Shown here: positions 1 through 6,363 of the stretch, piece by piece | Numbering within the stretch: the first letter of the stretch is position 1 | How the letters are laid out: every line of letters starts with the position of its first letter | Source: Spirochaetota bacterium | GTDB lineage: Bacteria > Spirochaetota > Leptospiria > Turneriellales > Turneriellaceae | Direction of reading: 5' to 3' | DNA length: 7,919 bases | Assembly: GCA_029561505.1 (NCBI GenBank) | Contig: JAKQXK010000020.1 | Coordinates: 1 to 7,919, forward strand | Notes under the pieces: model-generated | Told to the model about the DNA's origin: nothing | What the model saw: the letters and a program-made list of their open reading frames with translations, nothing else | Database searches by the model: none | Made by a program: the position numbers and the translations under genes

Positions 1-1928
1 CGGTCGGTATGGCGACGAAGATACCCCCACACAACCTGAAAGAGGTCGTTGCCGCGTTAGAGCTTCTCATCGAAAACCCCGATGTCAGCATCAAAGAACT
101 CATGAAAAAGGTGCCCGCGCCCGATTTCCCGACCGGCGGCATTATCATCGGCAAAGACGGACTTAAGTCAGCGTACACAACCGGCCGCGGTTCGATAAAA
201 ATTCGCGCGGTGGCAAACATTGAAGAAAATTCGCGGGGCCGCGAAGCGATTATCGTCACTGAAATTCCGTACGAAGTGCGCAAGAATGATCTGCTCGCGC
301 GCATCGCCGACCTCGTCAATAACAAGAAAATCGAGGGCATCTCAGAGATTCGCGACGAATCTGACCGCACGGGCATGCGCATCGTGTTCGAACTCAGAAA
401 AGAGGCGCAGGCAAATATCGTCTTGAACCAGCTCTACCAGCACACTGCGCTGCAGATCAACTACGGTATTATTTTTCTCGCTTTAGTCAACCAAGAGCCC
501 AAGCTGCTCAACCTGAAGCAGATGCTGCAGCACTACCTGACGCACCGCCGCGAGGTGATCGAGCGCAGAACCAAGTATGACTTAAGAAAAGCTGAAGAAC
601 GCGCGCATATTCTCGAAGGCCTCAAGATCGCGCTCGACTTCATCGACGAAGTTATCAAGATTATCCGCAAAAGTGAAACCGTCGACATCGCGCGCTCGTC
701 GCTGATGAAGCGCTTTAAACTTTCAGAAATACAGTCGAATGCGATTCTCGAGATGCGCCTGCAGAAACTGACCTCTCTCGAATCGAAAAAAATTCTCGAA
801 GAATTAAACGAGATTAAAAAGCTCATTGGTGAGCTCAAGGCGATTCTGAAGTCTGAGAGCAAAATGCTCGGCATTATCAGAAGCGAACTCGGCGTTGTGG
901 TACAGAAGCACGGTATCGACCGGGCGTCAGAAGTTTCGCTCGTCGACGCTGAATCGCTGAAGATGGATACCGAAGACCTGATTCAGAATGAAAATGAGGT
1001 CATCACCATATCAGAAGGCGGCTACATTCGCCGCATGCCGCTCGATACGTTTAAGCGTCAGCACCGCGGCGGCAAAGGTGTGATTTCGGGCGGCAAAAAA
1101 GAAGACGCGCTGAAGCACGTGCATTTCTGCCAGAGCCTCGATTATCTGCTGTTTTTCTCAACGCGCGGCAAAGTTTTCTATATGAAGGCTTACGAAGTGC
1201 CCGAGGCAACAAAAGATGCGCGCGGCAAACACATCAAGGGCTTTCTCAGCCTTGGCGCCGACGAAGTTGTCACTGTTATCCGTTCGGTGACAGAGTTCAG
1301 CGAAAAGAAATATCTGCTGATGCTGACGCGTCAGGGCATTATCAAGAAGCTTGAACTCGCGCAGATTTCAAACGCCAAAAAAGGCGGAGTCATGGCGATG
1401 CAGTTTAAGGCGTCTGAGAAGGACTATCTCGTCGATGTTGCAATCGTCGACGACAAAGACGATATTTTTATGGCCACGGCCGAAGGTTCTGGCCTGAGAA
1501 CCAATCTCGGCAAGATGCGGCCGCAGGGCCGCGCCGCTTCGGGAATCATTGGCATGACGCTCGAAGGCCAGGACTATATGTCAGGGCTTGATGTTGTGAA
1601 GGGTAATAAATCATTTCTGCTTGTCGTCAGTGAAAGTGGTTATGGCAAACGCGTGAAATACGATGAATTTGCCTCAAAGGGCCGTGGCGGCAAAGGCATG
1701 GCGTTTTTCAAGTCGACTGAAAAAACAGGCAAGGCAGTGGCAATCCGCACGGTGACAGAAGACGCTGAGGTAATTGTCACGACGCTCTCAGGTATGGTGC
1801 TGCGCAGCGAGGTTAAACAGATTGCGCTGCAGGGCCGTACTGCATCGGGTGTTCGCGTGGTTGACATACACGGGGGCGATAAGGTCGCCGATATGACCGT
1901 TTATATTCCCGAAGCCGGAGCCAAATGA
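1..1928 (+). CDS. gyrA: DNA gyrase subunit A, 3' portion (5' end outside window)
   Basis: GyrA is the DNA-cleaving and DNA-wrapping subunit of gyrase, which with GyrB introduces negative supercoils in the cytoplasm. The frame is open through the left edge: the codons before the ATG at 9 read Val-Gly and continue the family motif VGMATKIPPHNL, so that ATG is internal. About 170 N-terminal residues are missing, including the catalytic tyrosine and the quinolone-resistance region. Numbering from base 9, the tower and coiled-coil region includes HRREVIERR (179-187) and HILEGL (200-205). The C-terminal pinwheel follows, with the GyrA-box QHRGGKG at 351-357; this box distinguishes GyrA from ParC. 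Six repeating blade motifs are visible (for example GYIRR, GYGKR), and a second box-like KGRGGKG lies at 557-563. There is no acidic tail like that of E. coli. The TGA stop overlaps the next ATG. Identity is very secure. Confidence 0.98.
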   Translation, partial: VGMATKIPPHNLKEVVAALELLIENPDVSIKELMKKVPAPDFPTGGIIIGKDGLKSAYTTGRGSIKIRAVANIEENSRGREAIIVTEIPYEVRKNDLLARIADLVNNKKIEGISEIRDESDRTGMRIVFELRKEAQANIVLNQLYQHTALQINYGIIFLALVNQEPKLLNLKQMLQHYLTHRREVIERRTKYDLRKAEERAHILEGLKIALDFIDEVIKIIRKSETVDIARSSLMKRFKLSEIQSNAILEMRLQKLTSLESKKILEELNEIKKLIGELKAILKSESKMLGIIRSELGVVVQKHGIDRASEVSLVDAESLKMDTEDLIQNENEVITISEGGYIRRMPLDTFKRQHRGGKGVISGGKKEDALKHVHFCQSLDYLLFFSTRGKVFYMKAYEVPEATKDARGKHIKGFLSLGADEVVTVIRSVTEFSEKKYLLMLTRQGIIKKLELAQISNAKKGGVMAMQFKASEKDYLVDVAIVDDKDDIFMATAEGSGLRTNLGKMRPQGRAASGIIGMTLEGQDYMSGLDVVKGNKSFLLVVSESGYGKRVKYDEFASKGRGGKGMAFFKSTEKTGKAVAIRTVTEDAEVIVTTLSGMVLRSEVKQIALQGRTASGVRVVDIHGGDKVADMTVYIPEAGAK

Positions 1929-2431
1929 TACAATTCTGGCGGCTGGGTCTGAAGCGCGCACCCGTCATGTGGGTGCTCGCGGGTGTGCTTTATCTGATCG
2001 CGTACATTGAAACGGCGGTTTTTATACGATATGAGAAATTTCTGAGTACCAGCAACACGCTGCTGCTCTACGCATTTGGCATGCTGCTGATCGGTTTTGC
2101 GTTCGGCGTGCTGATGGTACAGGCGATTCTGTGTCGATCGCTTCGCTACGAAATAGGCAACTTCGAGATGCTGGGTTTCACACGGTTTAAGATTCTGAGC
2201 TATTATTCGATGCAGAATATTTTCGTCTCACTGCTCGCGCTTTTGCCCGCAGTTTCAACTGACCTGATACTCAGCAATTTCTTCTCGCAGAAAAGTCTGC
2301 CGATCGCGAGTTTTGAGCGCGTGATAGCCGGGCAGTTTGCTCTCGGCCTTTTGCTCGTGGCGAGCTTCGGTATTTTTGCCATCATCTACTCTCGACTCTC
2401 ACCCGCTCTTTTACTCAAAGAAAAAATCTGA
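1925..2431 (+). CDS. Small four-helix membrane protein resembling a minimal FtsX/MacB-type permease domain
   Basis: This 168-residue protein is very hydrophobic, with four probable membrane helices at about residues 13-34, 45-69, 92-118 and 133-155. After helix 2 the segment RSLRYEIGNFEMLGFTRFKI (71-90) matches the pattern of FtsX-like permeases (R-x-E-I-G, then x-x-L-G-x-x-R-x-x-I), and the end YSRLSPALLLKEK resembles their usual C-terminal ArLxPxxaL tail. Family members normally carry a sizeable extracytoplasmic domain between helices 1 and 2; here that loop is only about ten residues. No ABC ATPase partner lies in the window. Its ATG overlaps the gyrA stop as ATGA, with GGAG at 1917-1920 as a possible ribosome site, so it is probably translationally coupled to gyrA. 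The gene is secure; the family call is by pattern, and the function is unknown. Confidence 0.75.
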   Translation: MIQFWRLGLKRAPVMWVLAGVLYLIAYIETAVFIRYEKFLSTSNTLLLYAFGMLLIGFAFGVLMVQAILCRSLRYEIGNFEMLGFTRFKILSYYSMQNIFVSLLALLPAVSTDLILSNFFSQKSLPIASFERVIAGQFALGLLLVASFGIFAIIYSRLSPALLLKEKI

Positions 2432-2439
2432 AACCCGCG

Positions 2440-3270
2440 ATGCTCGCGACTGAACGCGCCGCCATTGAACAGCTGACGGGGGCGTTGCTGCGCACGGTGC
2501 CAATCGCAGGCGGCAGCATCGCCTCAGTGCAGCAGCTCGATGCAGAGAACGGTGTGTTTGTGCTGAAAGCGCATGCGTCGGCCCCTGAAAAGCTGTTTGA
2601 TTCAGAATCGGCATGTCTCGCAGCGCTAAGCGCTGCCGGTGTTTTGACGCCCGAGGTTCTGCTCGTTTCTGATAAGTTTCTGCTCATGCGCTATATTGAA
2701 CCGGGGACCGAAGATGCGGCAGCAGCGGGAAGGGCGCTCGCCCGTCTGCACGCAAATACAAGTTCAGAGTGTGGATTTTTTCGCGATACGTATCTGGCAA
2801 CTTTTTCGCAGCCCAATGCACCGGCATTCTTTTGGGCAGACTTTTACCTCGGGCAGAGGCTTCTGCCGATGCTTGAACGCCTGCAGCTTGAACAAACCGA
2901 GCTCGACCTCTGGAAGGCATTTGGCGGCAGAGTTCACCAGCAACTTAACCAGGTGAAACAATTTTCGCTGCTGCATGGAGATCTGTGGCCGGGTAATCTG
3001 CTCTTTGGCGCAGCAGGCCCGGTCTTTATCGACCCTGCATGCTATTTTGGCGATGCGCTGATCGATATCGCTCTGTCACAGCTTTTCGGTGGTTTGGGTG
3101 ATGGCTTCTATAAAAGCTATTTTTCACTGAGCCCCCGACGCGAAAACTCTGATCTGTTGCTTCAAATCTATCAGGTATACCCGCTGCTGACCCACGCAGT
3201 ACTTTTTGGCAGCGCCTATTATGCGCAGGCGCAATCGATTCGCGATGATATCGTGTCAGGGCGTATCTGA
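2440..3270 (+). CDS. Fructosamine kinase family protein (phosphotransferase fold)
   Basis: Members of this family phosphorylate sugar-derived adducts on amines (ketosamines such as fructosamines), making them unstable and so reversing protein glycation in the cytoplasm; bacterial substrates are often ribulosamine or erythrulosamine adducts. In this 276-residue protein the N-lobe has a family-like IAGGSIASV segment (22-30), a probable ATP-binding lysine in VFVLK (K43) and a paired glutamate (E57). The Q-x-N and W-x-x-F-Y region follows near 128-140. The catalytic loop is LHGDLWPGN (178-186, D181) and the metal-binding motif is IDPA (197-200, D198), then the family-typical LFGG (215-218). The start gives the usual family N-terminus, although no clear ribosome site is seen. 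It lies 8 bases after the FtsX-like gene, so it is probably in the gyrA operon. Exact substrate cannot be told; homoserine/choline-kinase-like alternatives fit less well. Confidence 0.92.
   Translation: MLATERAAIEQLTGALLRTVPIAGGSIASVQQLDAENGVFVLKAHASAPEKLFDSESACLAALSAAGVLTPEVLLVSDKFLLMRYIEPGTEDAAAAGRALARLHANTSSECGFFRDTYLATFSQPNAPAFFWADFYLGQRLLPMLERLQLEQTELDLWKAFGGRVHQQLNQVKQFSLLHGDLWPGNLLFGAAGPVFIDPACYFGDALIDIALSQLFGGLGDGFYKSYFSLSPRRENSDLLLQIYQVYPLLTHAVLFGSAYYAQAQSIRDDIVSGRI
3212..3232. repeat. Perfect 6-bp inverted repeat, 9-base loop
   Basis: GCGCCT at 3212-3217 is matched by AGGCGC at 3227-3232, within the last codons of the fructosamine kinase gene and about 40 bases past the stop of the opposing GDPD gene. 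Neither strand has a T run after it, so it is not a standard intrinsic terminator. It may be chance within coding sequence, or an RNA 3'-end structure for the minus-strand transcript. Confidence 0.3.
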
Positions 3271-3272
3271 TG

Positions 3273-4181
3273 CTAGCGGCGCGACCGTTTTTTTAACGCA
3301 GGCTTTTTGTCAGGCTTTGCCGTGCGCGCTGGGGCAAAATCTTTCACAAAGTTCATATTGTCCGTGATCACCATGTCTGCGCCATCGGCAAAAAGTTCGC
3401 GTGCCCGTGTCGCGTCATTGACTGTCCAGATGGCGATGCCATAACCACGGCGTTTCAGTTTCTTGAGAAAGCCCGATGTCGCTGTGGTGTGGTGCAGATG
3501 AATGTTATCGGGCAATAAGAGGTGTCGATAGAGCCAGCATTTGACGCGGGCAAAAGCCCCGGGTTCGATGAGTAATCCTACCGGGCTATTCGTGCCGGTA
3601 TTTTTCATGTGCCAGAGCGTGAGAAAATGGAAGCCCGAATAGCAGACGCGCGCGCCAGCACCCGTTTCGTGCACGACCTGATCGACCAAAGGTTCGAGTT
3701 GCGAATTGAAGTCAAAGCGATCGCGCTTGATTTCAACATTGACGATCGACGTCTTCTGAATTTTGCGCAGCACTTCAGACAGCAAAGGAACTTTCTCATG
3801 CGCCAGGTGCTTGTTTTGCGGGCCGGCCTCGTGCAGGTAGTGCGCGGCGTTCAACGCGGCAATTTCATGGTAGGTGCGCTCTTCGGCGCGTCCCGTGCCA
3901 TTCGTCGTGTGCGCGAGTGTCGGCCCGTGCAGCAGAATGACTTTTTTGTCGCGCGTCAGACGAACGTCGAGTTCGTGCGCGCGAAAGCCAAGTTTCTCAG
4001 AAGCGGCAAATGCTGCCACGGTATTCTCAGCAACCCCGGCCATTTTGCCGAAACCCCGGTGTGTCGCGACTGTAGGGGTAAAACCGGCATAATAGCGGCC
4101 GAAGTTTCTGGGCCGATGCCGCAGCGAACGCCACGCCAAAACCGTAATGGCGATGGCAACCGCTACAAACGAATAGATCAT
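3273..4181 (-). CDS. Glycerophosphodiester phosphodiesterase, N-terminally membrane-anchored
   Basis: GDPD enzymes cleave glycerophosphodiesters (deacylated phospholipid headgroups) to glycerol-3-phosphate and an alcohol, using a TIM barrel and a divalent metal. This 302-residue protein starts with a hydrophobic helix (about 2-17) followed by arginines, suggesting an uncleaved anchor. Barrel motifs follow in order: HRG (41-43), EN(T) (52-54), ELD (70-72), second catalytic histidine H85, NVEIK (148-152), IWTVND (251-256) and GADMVITD (267-274). The usual H-D after strand 3 is H-G here (LLHGPTLAHTT, where xHDxxLxRTT is typical), yet both catalytic histidines and the acidic metal ligands remain. 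The tail beyond 285 is Lys/Arg-rich. Its ATG overlaps the pgi stop (ATGA), so the two are probably co-translated. The family is secure; substrate and sidedness are unknown. Confidence 0.93.
   Translation of the reverse strand: MIYSFVAVAIAITVLAWRSLRHRPRNFGRYYAGFTPTVATHRGFGKMAGVAENTVAAFAASEKLGFRAHELDVRLTRDKKVILLHGPTLAHTTNGTGRAEERTYHEIAALNAAHYLHEAGPQNKHLAHEKVPLLSEVLRKIQKTSIVNVEIKRDRFDFNSQLEPLVDQVVHETGAGARVCYSGFHFLTLWHMKNTGTNSPVGLLIEPGAFARVKCWLYRHLLLPDNIHLHHTTATSGFLKKLKRRGYGIAIWTVNDATRARELFADGADMVITDNMNFVKDFAPARTAKPDKKPALKKRSRR
3275..3294 (+). terminator. Weak candidate intrinsic terminator for the gyrA-side operon
   Basis: A short stem pairs 3275-3279 (AGCGG) with 3285-3289 (CCGTT, one G-T wobble) around the loop CGCGA. 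It is followed by the remainder of a seven-T run that spans 3288-3294. It begins 5 bases after the fructosamine kinase stop and lies inside the last codons of the convergent GDPD gene. The stem is only five pairs, so the signal is weak, but position and T run fit the end of the plus-strand unit. Confidence 0.3.
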
Positions 4182-5428
4182 CTCAGGTCAAAAACAGGTT
4201 GCACGGCATCTTCGACATTTTCACCCTGCAGCAGTTTCTTGCAGATAATTTTGCCCGCTTCGACGCCAGGCTGATCGAAGGGGTTGATCTCCCACAGATA
4301 ACCGAGGTATGAGACAACGTGCATCCAGAAGCAGAACCAGCGCGCCATTTCGGCTTCAGAAAGATCGCTCAGCATGTATTCTGCCACCGGGCGTTCTTTT
4401 GCCGACAGCGCCGATTCGATGCTCTTCATCTGCGCATTCAGAATCTGGCTCATCGATTTGTCGGCAAAGTCGCCGCGAATTTCTGAGCTGATAAGGCTGT
4501 CGCGCGAACCGTAGCTCTGCGTGTGCACAAAGCAGTGCAGGTGCCGGTTCGAAGCTTCCATAAAGTATTGCAGCAGCGAATGCTGGTCTTCGGGGCCCTG
4601 TACGATCATCGGCAGCGCTGCGATATGTGGTTTTTTACCGAGAGATTCTGCCCAAAGTTGCACCAGCCAGCGGCCCCAGTCGACGAGATCAGCAGCGTAG
4701 ACCCAGAACGCGACGCCGGTAAAGCGCGCTGCAAAAAGATTATAGAAGTGGATTGCCGTTTGTTTTGCGACATTTTCGGCTATAGGTATTGAAATTTCCC
4801 ATTCGGCGTTGGCTTCGTCGAATGCCGTCAGAAACGCTTTCACATTATAGTCGACGAACATCGCGGGCATCATGCCCACCGGCGAGACGATGCTGAAGCG
4901 GCCGCCGAGATCTTTGGGTATCAAGAAAGTGTTCTTGCCGTTTGCCCCCAGATCTTTTATGGCAGCCGGTTCGCTCGTGACGAAATATTCGGGAACACCC
5001 GGAAAAAACTGGCGAAAGAGCGACAGGTTCGCCCGCGTTTCGAGAGTCGTGCCCGATTTAGAGACGACCAGCACCGCTGTCTGCTTCTGCTCGGCAATCT
5101 GCGCAATTTTCTGCATTTTACTCGGGTGCGGGCCTTCCCAGAAGATGAGTTTGTCGCTGTGCGGGTCAATAAGTGCCTTGAGCGCAATGCCACCGAGCGA
5201 TGAGCCGCCGATGCCGATAACGATCAGCGTCTGCGCATCGAGTTGCCTCAGCTCTGCCGCCCATTTTTCAAGCGGAGCAAGCTCGCTCGTTTTCATGTAA
5301 TCAGTCGAAAAAGCGGCGGGCCATTTTTTGAAGCCGGCATGCATCAGCGCGTCGAGCTCTTGCGCCCGCCCCATCGACTGCCAGTTCATCCAGAATTTGT
5401 TTGCGGAAAATCGCACCTCGTGAGACAT
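4178..5428 (-). CDS. pgi: Glucose-6-phosphate isomerase
   Basis: This enzyme interconverts glucose-6-phosphate and fructose-6-phosphate in glycolysis and gluconeogenesis in the cytoplasm. At 416 residues it is a short form, somewhat below the roughly 445-residue bacterial class and far below the roughly 550-residue E. coli class; the missing length is mainly N-terminal. The SIS-type sugar-phosphate motifs are GIGGSSLGG (72-80) and SKSGTTLET (123-131). Both isomerase signatures are present: DLGGRFSIVSPVG (173-185), and a second around INPFDQPGVEAGK (381-393). Probable catalytic residues by family position are E261 (WAESLGKK), H283 (EDQHS) and K393. It begins with MSHEVRF, with no good Shine-Dalgarno sequence upstream, about 30 bases after the predicted transcription start of the promoter at 5465-5493. 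It is first in a two-gene unit with the GDPD gene. Confidence 0.97.
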   Translation of the reverse strand: MSHEVRFSANKFWMNWQSMGRAQELDALMHAGFKKWPAAFSTDYMKTSELAPLEKWAAELRQLDAQTLIVIGIGGSSLGGIALKALIDPHSDKLIFWEGPHPSKMQKIAQIAEQKQTAVLVVSKSGTTLETRANLSLFRQFFPGVPEYFVTSEPAAIKDLGANGKNTFLIPKDLGGRFSIVSPVGMMPAMFVDYNVKAFLTAFDEANAEWEISIPIAENVAKQTAIHFYNLFAARFTGVAFWVYAADLVDWGRWLVQLWAESLGKKPHIAALPMIVQGPEDQHSLLQYFMEASNRHLHCFVHTQSYGSRDSLISSEIRGDFADKSMSQILNAQMKSIESALSAKERPVAEYMLSDLSEAEMARWFCFWMHVVSYLGYLWEINPFDQPGVEAGKIICKKLLQGENVEDAVQPVFDLR

Positions 5429-5464
5429 GAGGGTAAGAGCGCCGCCGAACTGTCTGTGTAAAGA

Positions 5465-5493
5465 ATATTACGCGCCATCTGCCATCGTTGCAA
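5465..5493 (-). promoter_or_regulatory. Candidate sigma70-type promoter for pgi-GDPD
   Basis: Read on the minus strand, TTGCAA (5493-5488) and TAATAT (5470-5465) are separated by exactly 17 bases. Each box matches four of six consensus positions. The start of transcription would fall near 5458, giving a leader of about 30 bases before the pgi ATG. The location in the short divergent gap supports it; no operator is evident. Confidence 0.5.
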
Positions 5494-5502
5494 TATCCCC
5501 CC

Positions 5503-6270
5503 ATGCTGCGTTTTGACCGTTATGAGGGGGCGCCGGGCAAAACCCTGGTGATTCTGCACGGCCTCTTTGGTTCGGCGAAAAACTTCGCGTCGATTGCCGA
5601 AGCCTTAATGCCCTTTGCGACTATCTATGCATACGACGCGCGCAACCATGGGCGCTCGCACCACACTTCAACGCATAACCTGGGTGAACTCAGCGAAGAT
5701 CTCGCCGAGTTCATCGCTGAGCAGAACATTAAAAATCCGGTGCTCATAGGCCACTCTCTCGGCGGCCTCACTGCCATGGATTATGTGCGGCGTCGCGGTG
5801 ATTTGGTGCGGGCGCTCGCCGTGCTCGATATTGCACCCCGCACGTATCCGCTGGGGCACGAAAGAGAAATAGCAGCGCAAAAGATCATGATCAGCGGTTT
5901 TGAATCGCGCAAAGACATCGATGAAGTCATGCAGAAGGTGCTGCCCGACGCGGCCGTGCGGCAGTTCTTGCAGATGAACATCGGTCGCGACGAAACCGGG
6001 CAGTTCGTGTGGCTGAACAATATCGCTGCGATCGAAGATTCTAAATCGAGAACAGTTTTTCCACCGTATGAGGTTCCTCTTTCTTCAGGTCCGGTTCTGT
6101 CTGTTCGGGGCTTAAAGTCAGATTACGTAACCGATGAGGATATAGCACGCATGCGCGCTGCTTTTCCGCAGCTTGAGTCTCACGACGTGCCCGATGCGGC
6201 CCACTGGCTGCACCACACGCACCGTGAAGAGGTGATTCGGCTGCTTTCGGCCTTCGTACAGCGCATTTGA
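5503..6270 (+). CDS. Alpha/beta hydrolase, YbfF/ABHD11-like esterase family
   Basis: This 255-residue cytoplasmic-looking protein has no signal peptide. The oxyanion motif is HGLFGS (19-24), DARNHGRS (45-52) is typical of the YbfF/ABHD11 group, and the nucleophile elbow is GHSLGG (83-88, S85). The probable acid is D207 in RGLKSDYV, and the histidine is H234 in DAAHWLHH, where a glycine is more usual before the histidine. The triad is therefore complete. Relatives are esterases/acyl hydrolases; the true substrate is not readable from sequence. I chose the ATG at 5503 over the in-frame TTG at 5488 because TTG is rarer, it coincides with the likely -35 box of pgi, and relatives need only a short N-terminus. 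Neither start has a visible ribosome site, so a leaderless or weakly initiated message is possible. It diverges from pgi. Confidence 0.93.
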   Translation: MLRFDRYEGAPGKTLVILHGLFGSAKNFASIAEALMPFATIYAYDARNHGRSHHTSTHNLGELSEDLAEFIAEQNIKNPVLIGHSLGGLTAMDYVRRRGDLVRALAVLDIAPRTYPLGHEREIAAQKIMISGFESRKDIDEVMQKVLPDAAVRQFLQMNIGRDETGQFVWLNNIAAIEDSKSRTVFPPYEVPLSSGPVLSVRGLKSDYVTDEDIARMRAAFPQLESHDVPDAAHWLHHTHREEVIRLLSAFVQRI

Positions 6271-6279
6271 GCTGTTTTT
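6258..6279 (+). terminator. Weak candidate intrinsic terminator after the hydrolase gene
   Basis: ACAGC (6258-6262) pairs with GCTGT (6271-6275) across an eight-base loop that contains the hydrolase stop codon, and is followed directly by TTTT (6276-6279). The five-pair stem is marginal. If it works, bamA would need its own promoter in the following gap. Confidence 0.28.
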
Positions 6280-6363
6280 CTCCGCTTTTTTGCTGCGGTG
6301 CGCCATCGCGATTGACGCCCTCTGTTAAATACCGGTTTCGACTTAAAGCTTAAGGTAATCTGT
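6271..6363 (+). other. 93-base gap between hydrolase and bamA
   Basis: This is the largest gene-free stretch in the window. It has two T-rich runs just after the hydrolase stop, a TTGACG at 6312-6317 with no -10 box at a suitable distance, and an in-frame TGA at 6313 that bars an upstream bamA start at GTG 6298. The ribosome site for bamA is at its right end. I see no convincing promoter or small gene. Confidence 0.5.
6352..6355 (+). promoter_or_regulatory. bamA: Ribosome binding site supporting the TTG start of bamA
   Basis: AAGG lies eight bases before the TTG at 6364. It decides the start: the first in-frame ATG (6427) lies inside the signal peptide and would remove its basic N-region, whereas the TTG gives a complete one. 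Confidence 0.6.

Noticed and set aside
9..11. ATG at 9 as the true start of the gyrase gene
   Set aside because: The frame is open to the left edge and the preceding Val-Gly codons continue the conserved VGMATKIPPHNL motif, so this methionine is internal.
1677..1697. Second GyrA-box-like KGRGGKG as an unusual duplication
   Set aside because: Box-like RGGKG motifs recur in later blades of many GyrA C-terminal domains, so this is ordinary pinwheel repetition.
3609..4274. 221-codon plus-strand open frame
   Set aside because: It lies wholly antisense to the GDPD gene and the pgi end, both with clear catalytic motifs. The translation is Arg/Phe-rich with no recognisable domain, so it is a shadow frame.
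4872..5300. 142-codon plus-strand open frame
   Set aside because: Antisense to the highly conserved sugar-phosphate motifs of pgi; Ser/Cys/Pro-rich translation typical of a reverse-strand shadow.
6282..6298. CCGC...GCGG inverted repeat with a T-rich loop
   Set aside because: Only four pairs, no T run after it, and no link to a start or stop; likely chance.
6312..6330. TTGACG plus TTAAAT as a bamA promoter
   Set aside because: The boxes are only seven bases apart, and no -10 box lies 16-18 bases after TTGACG.
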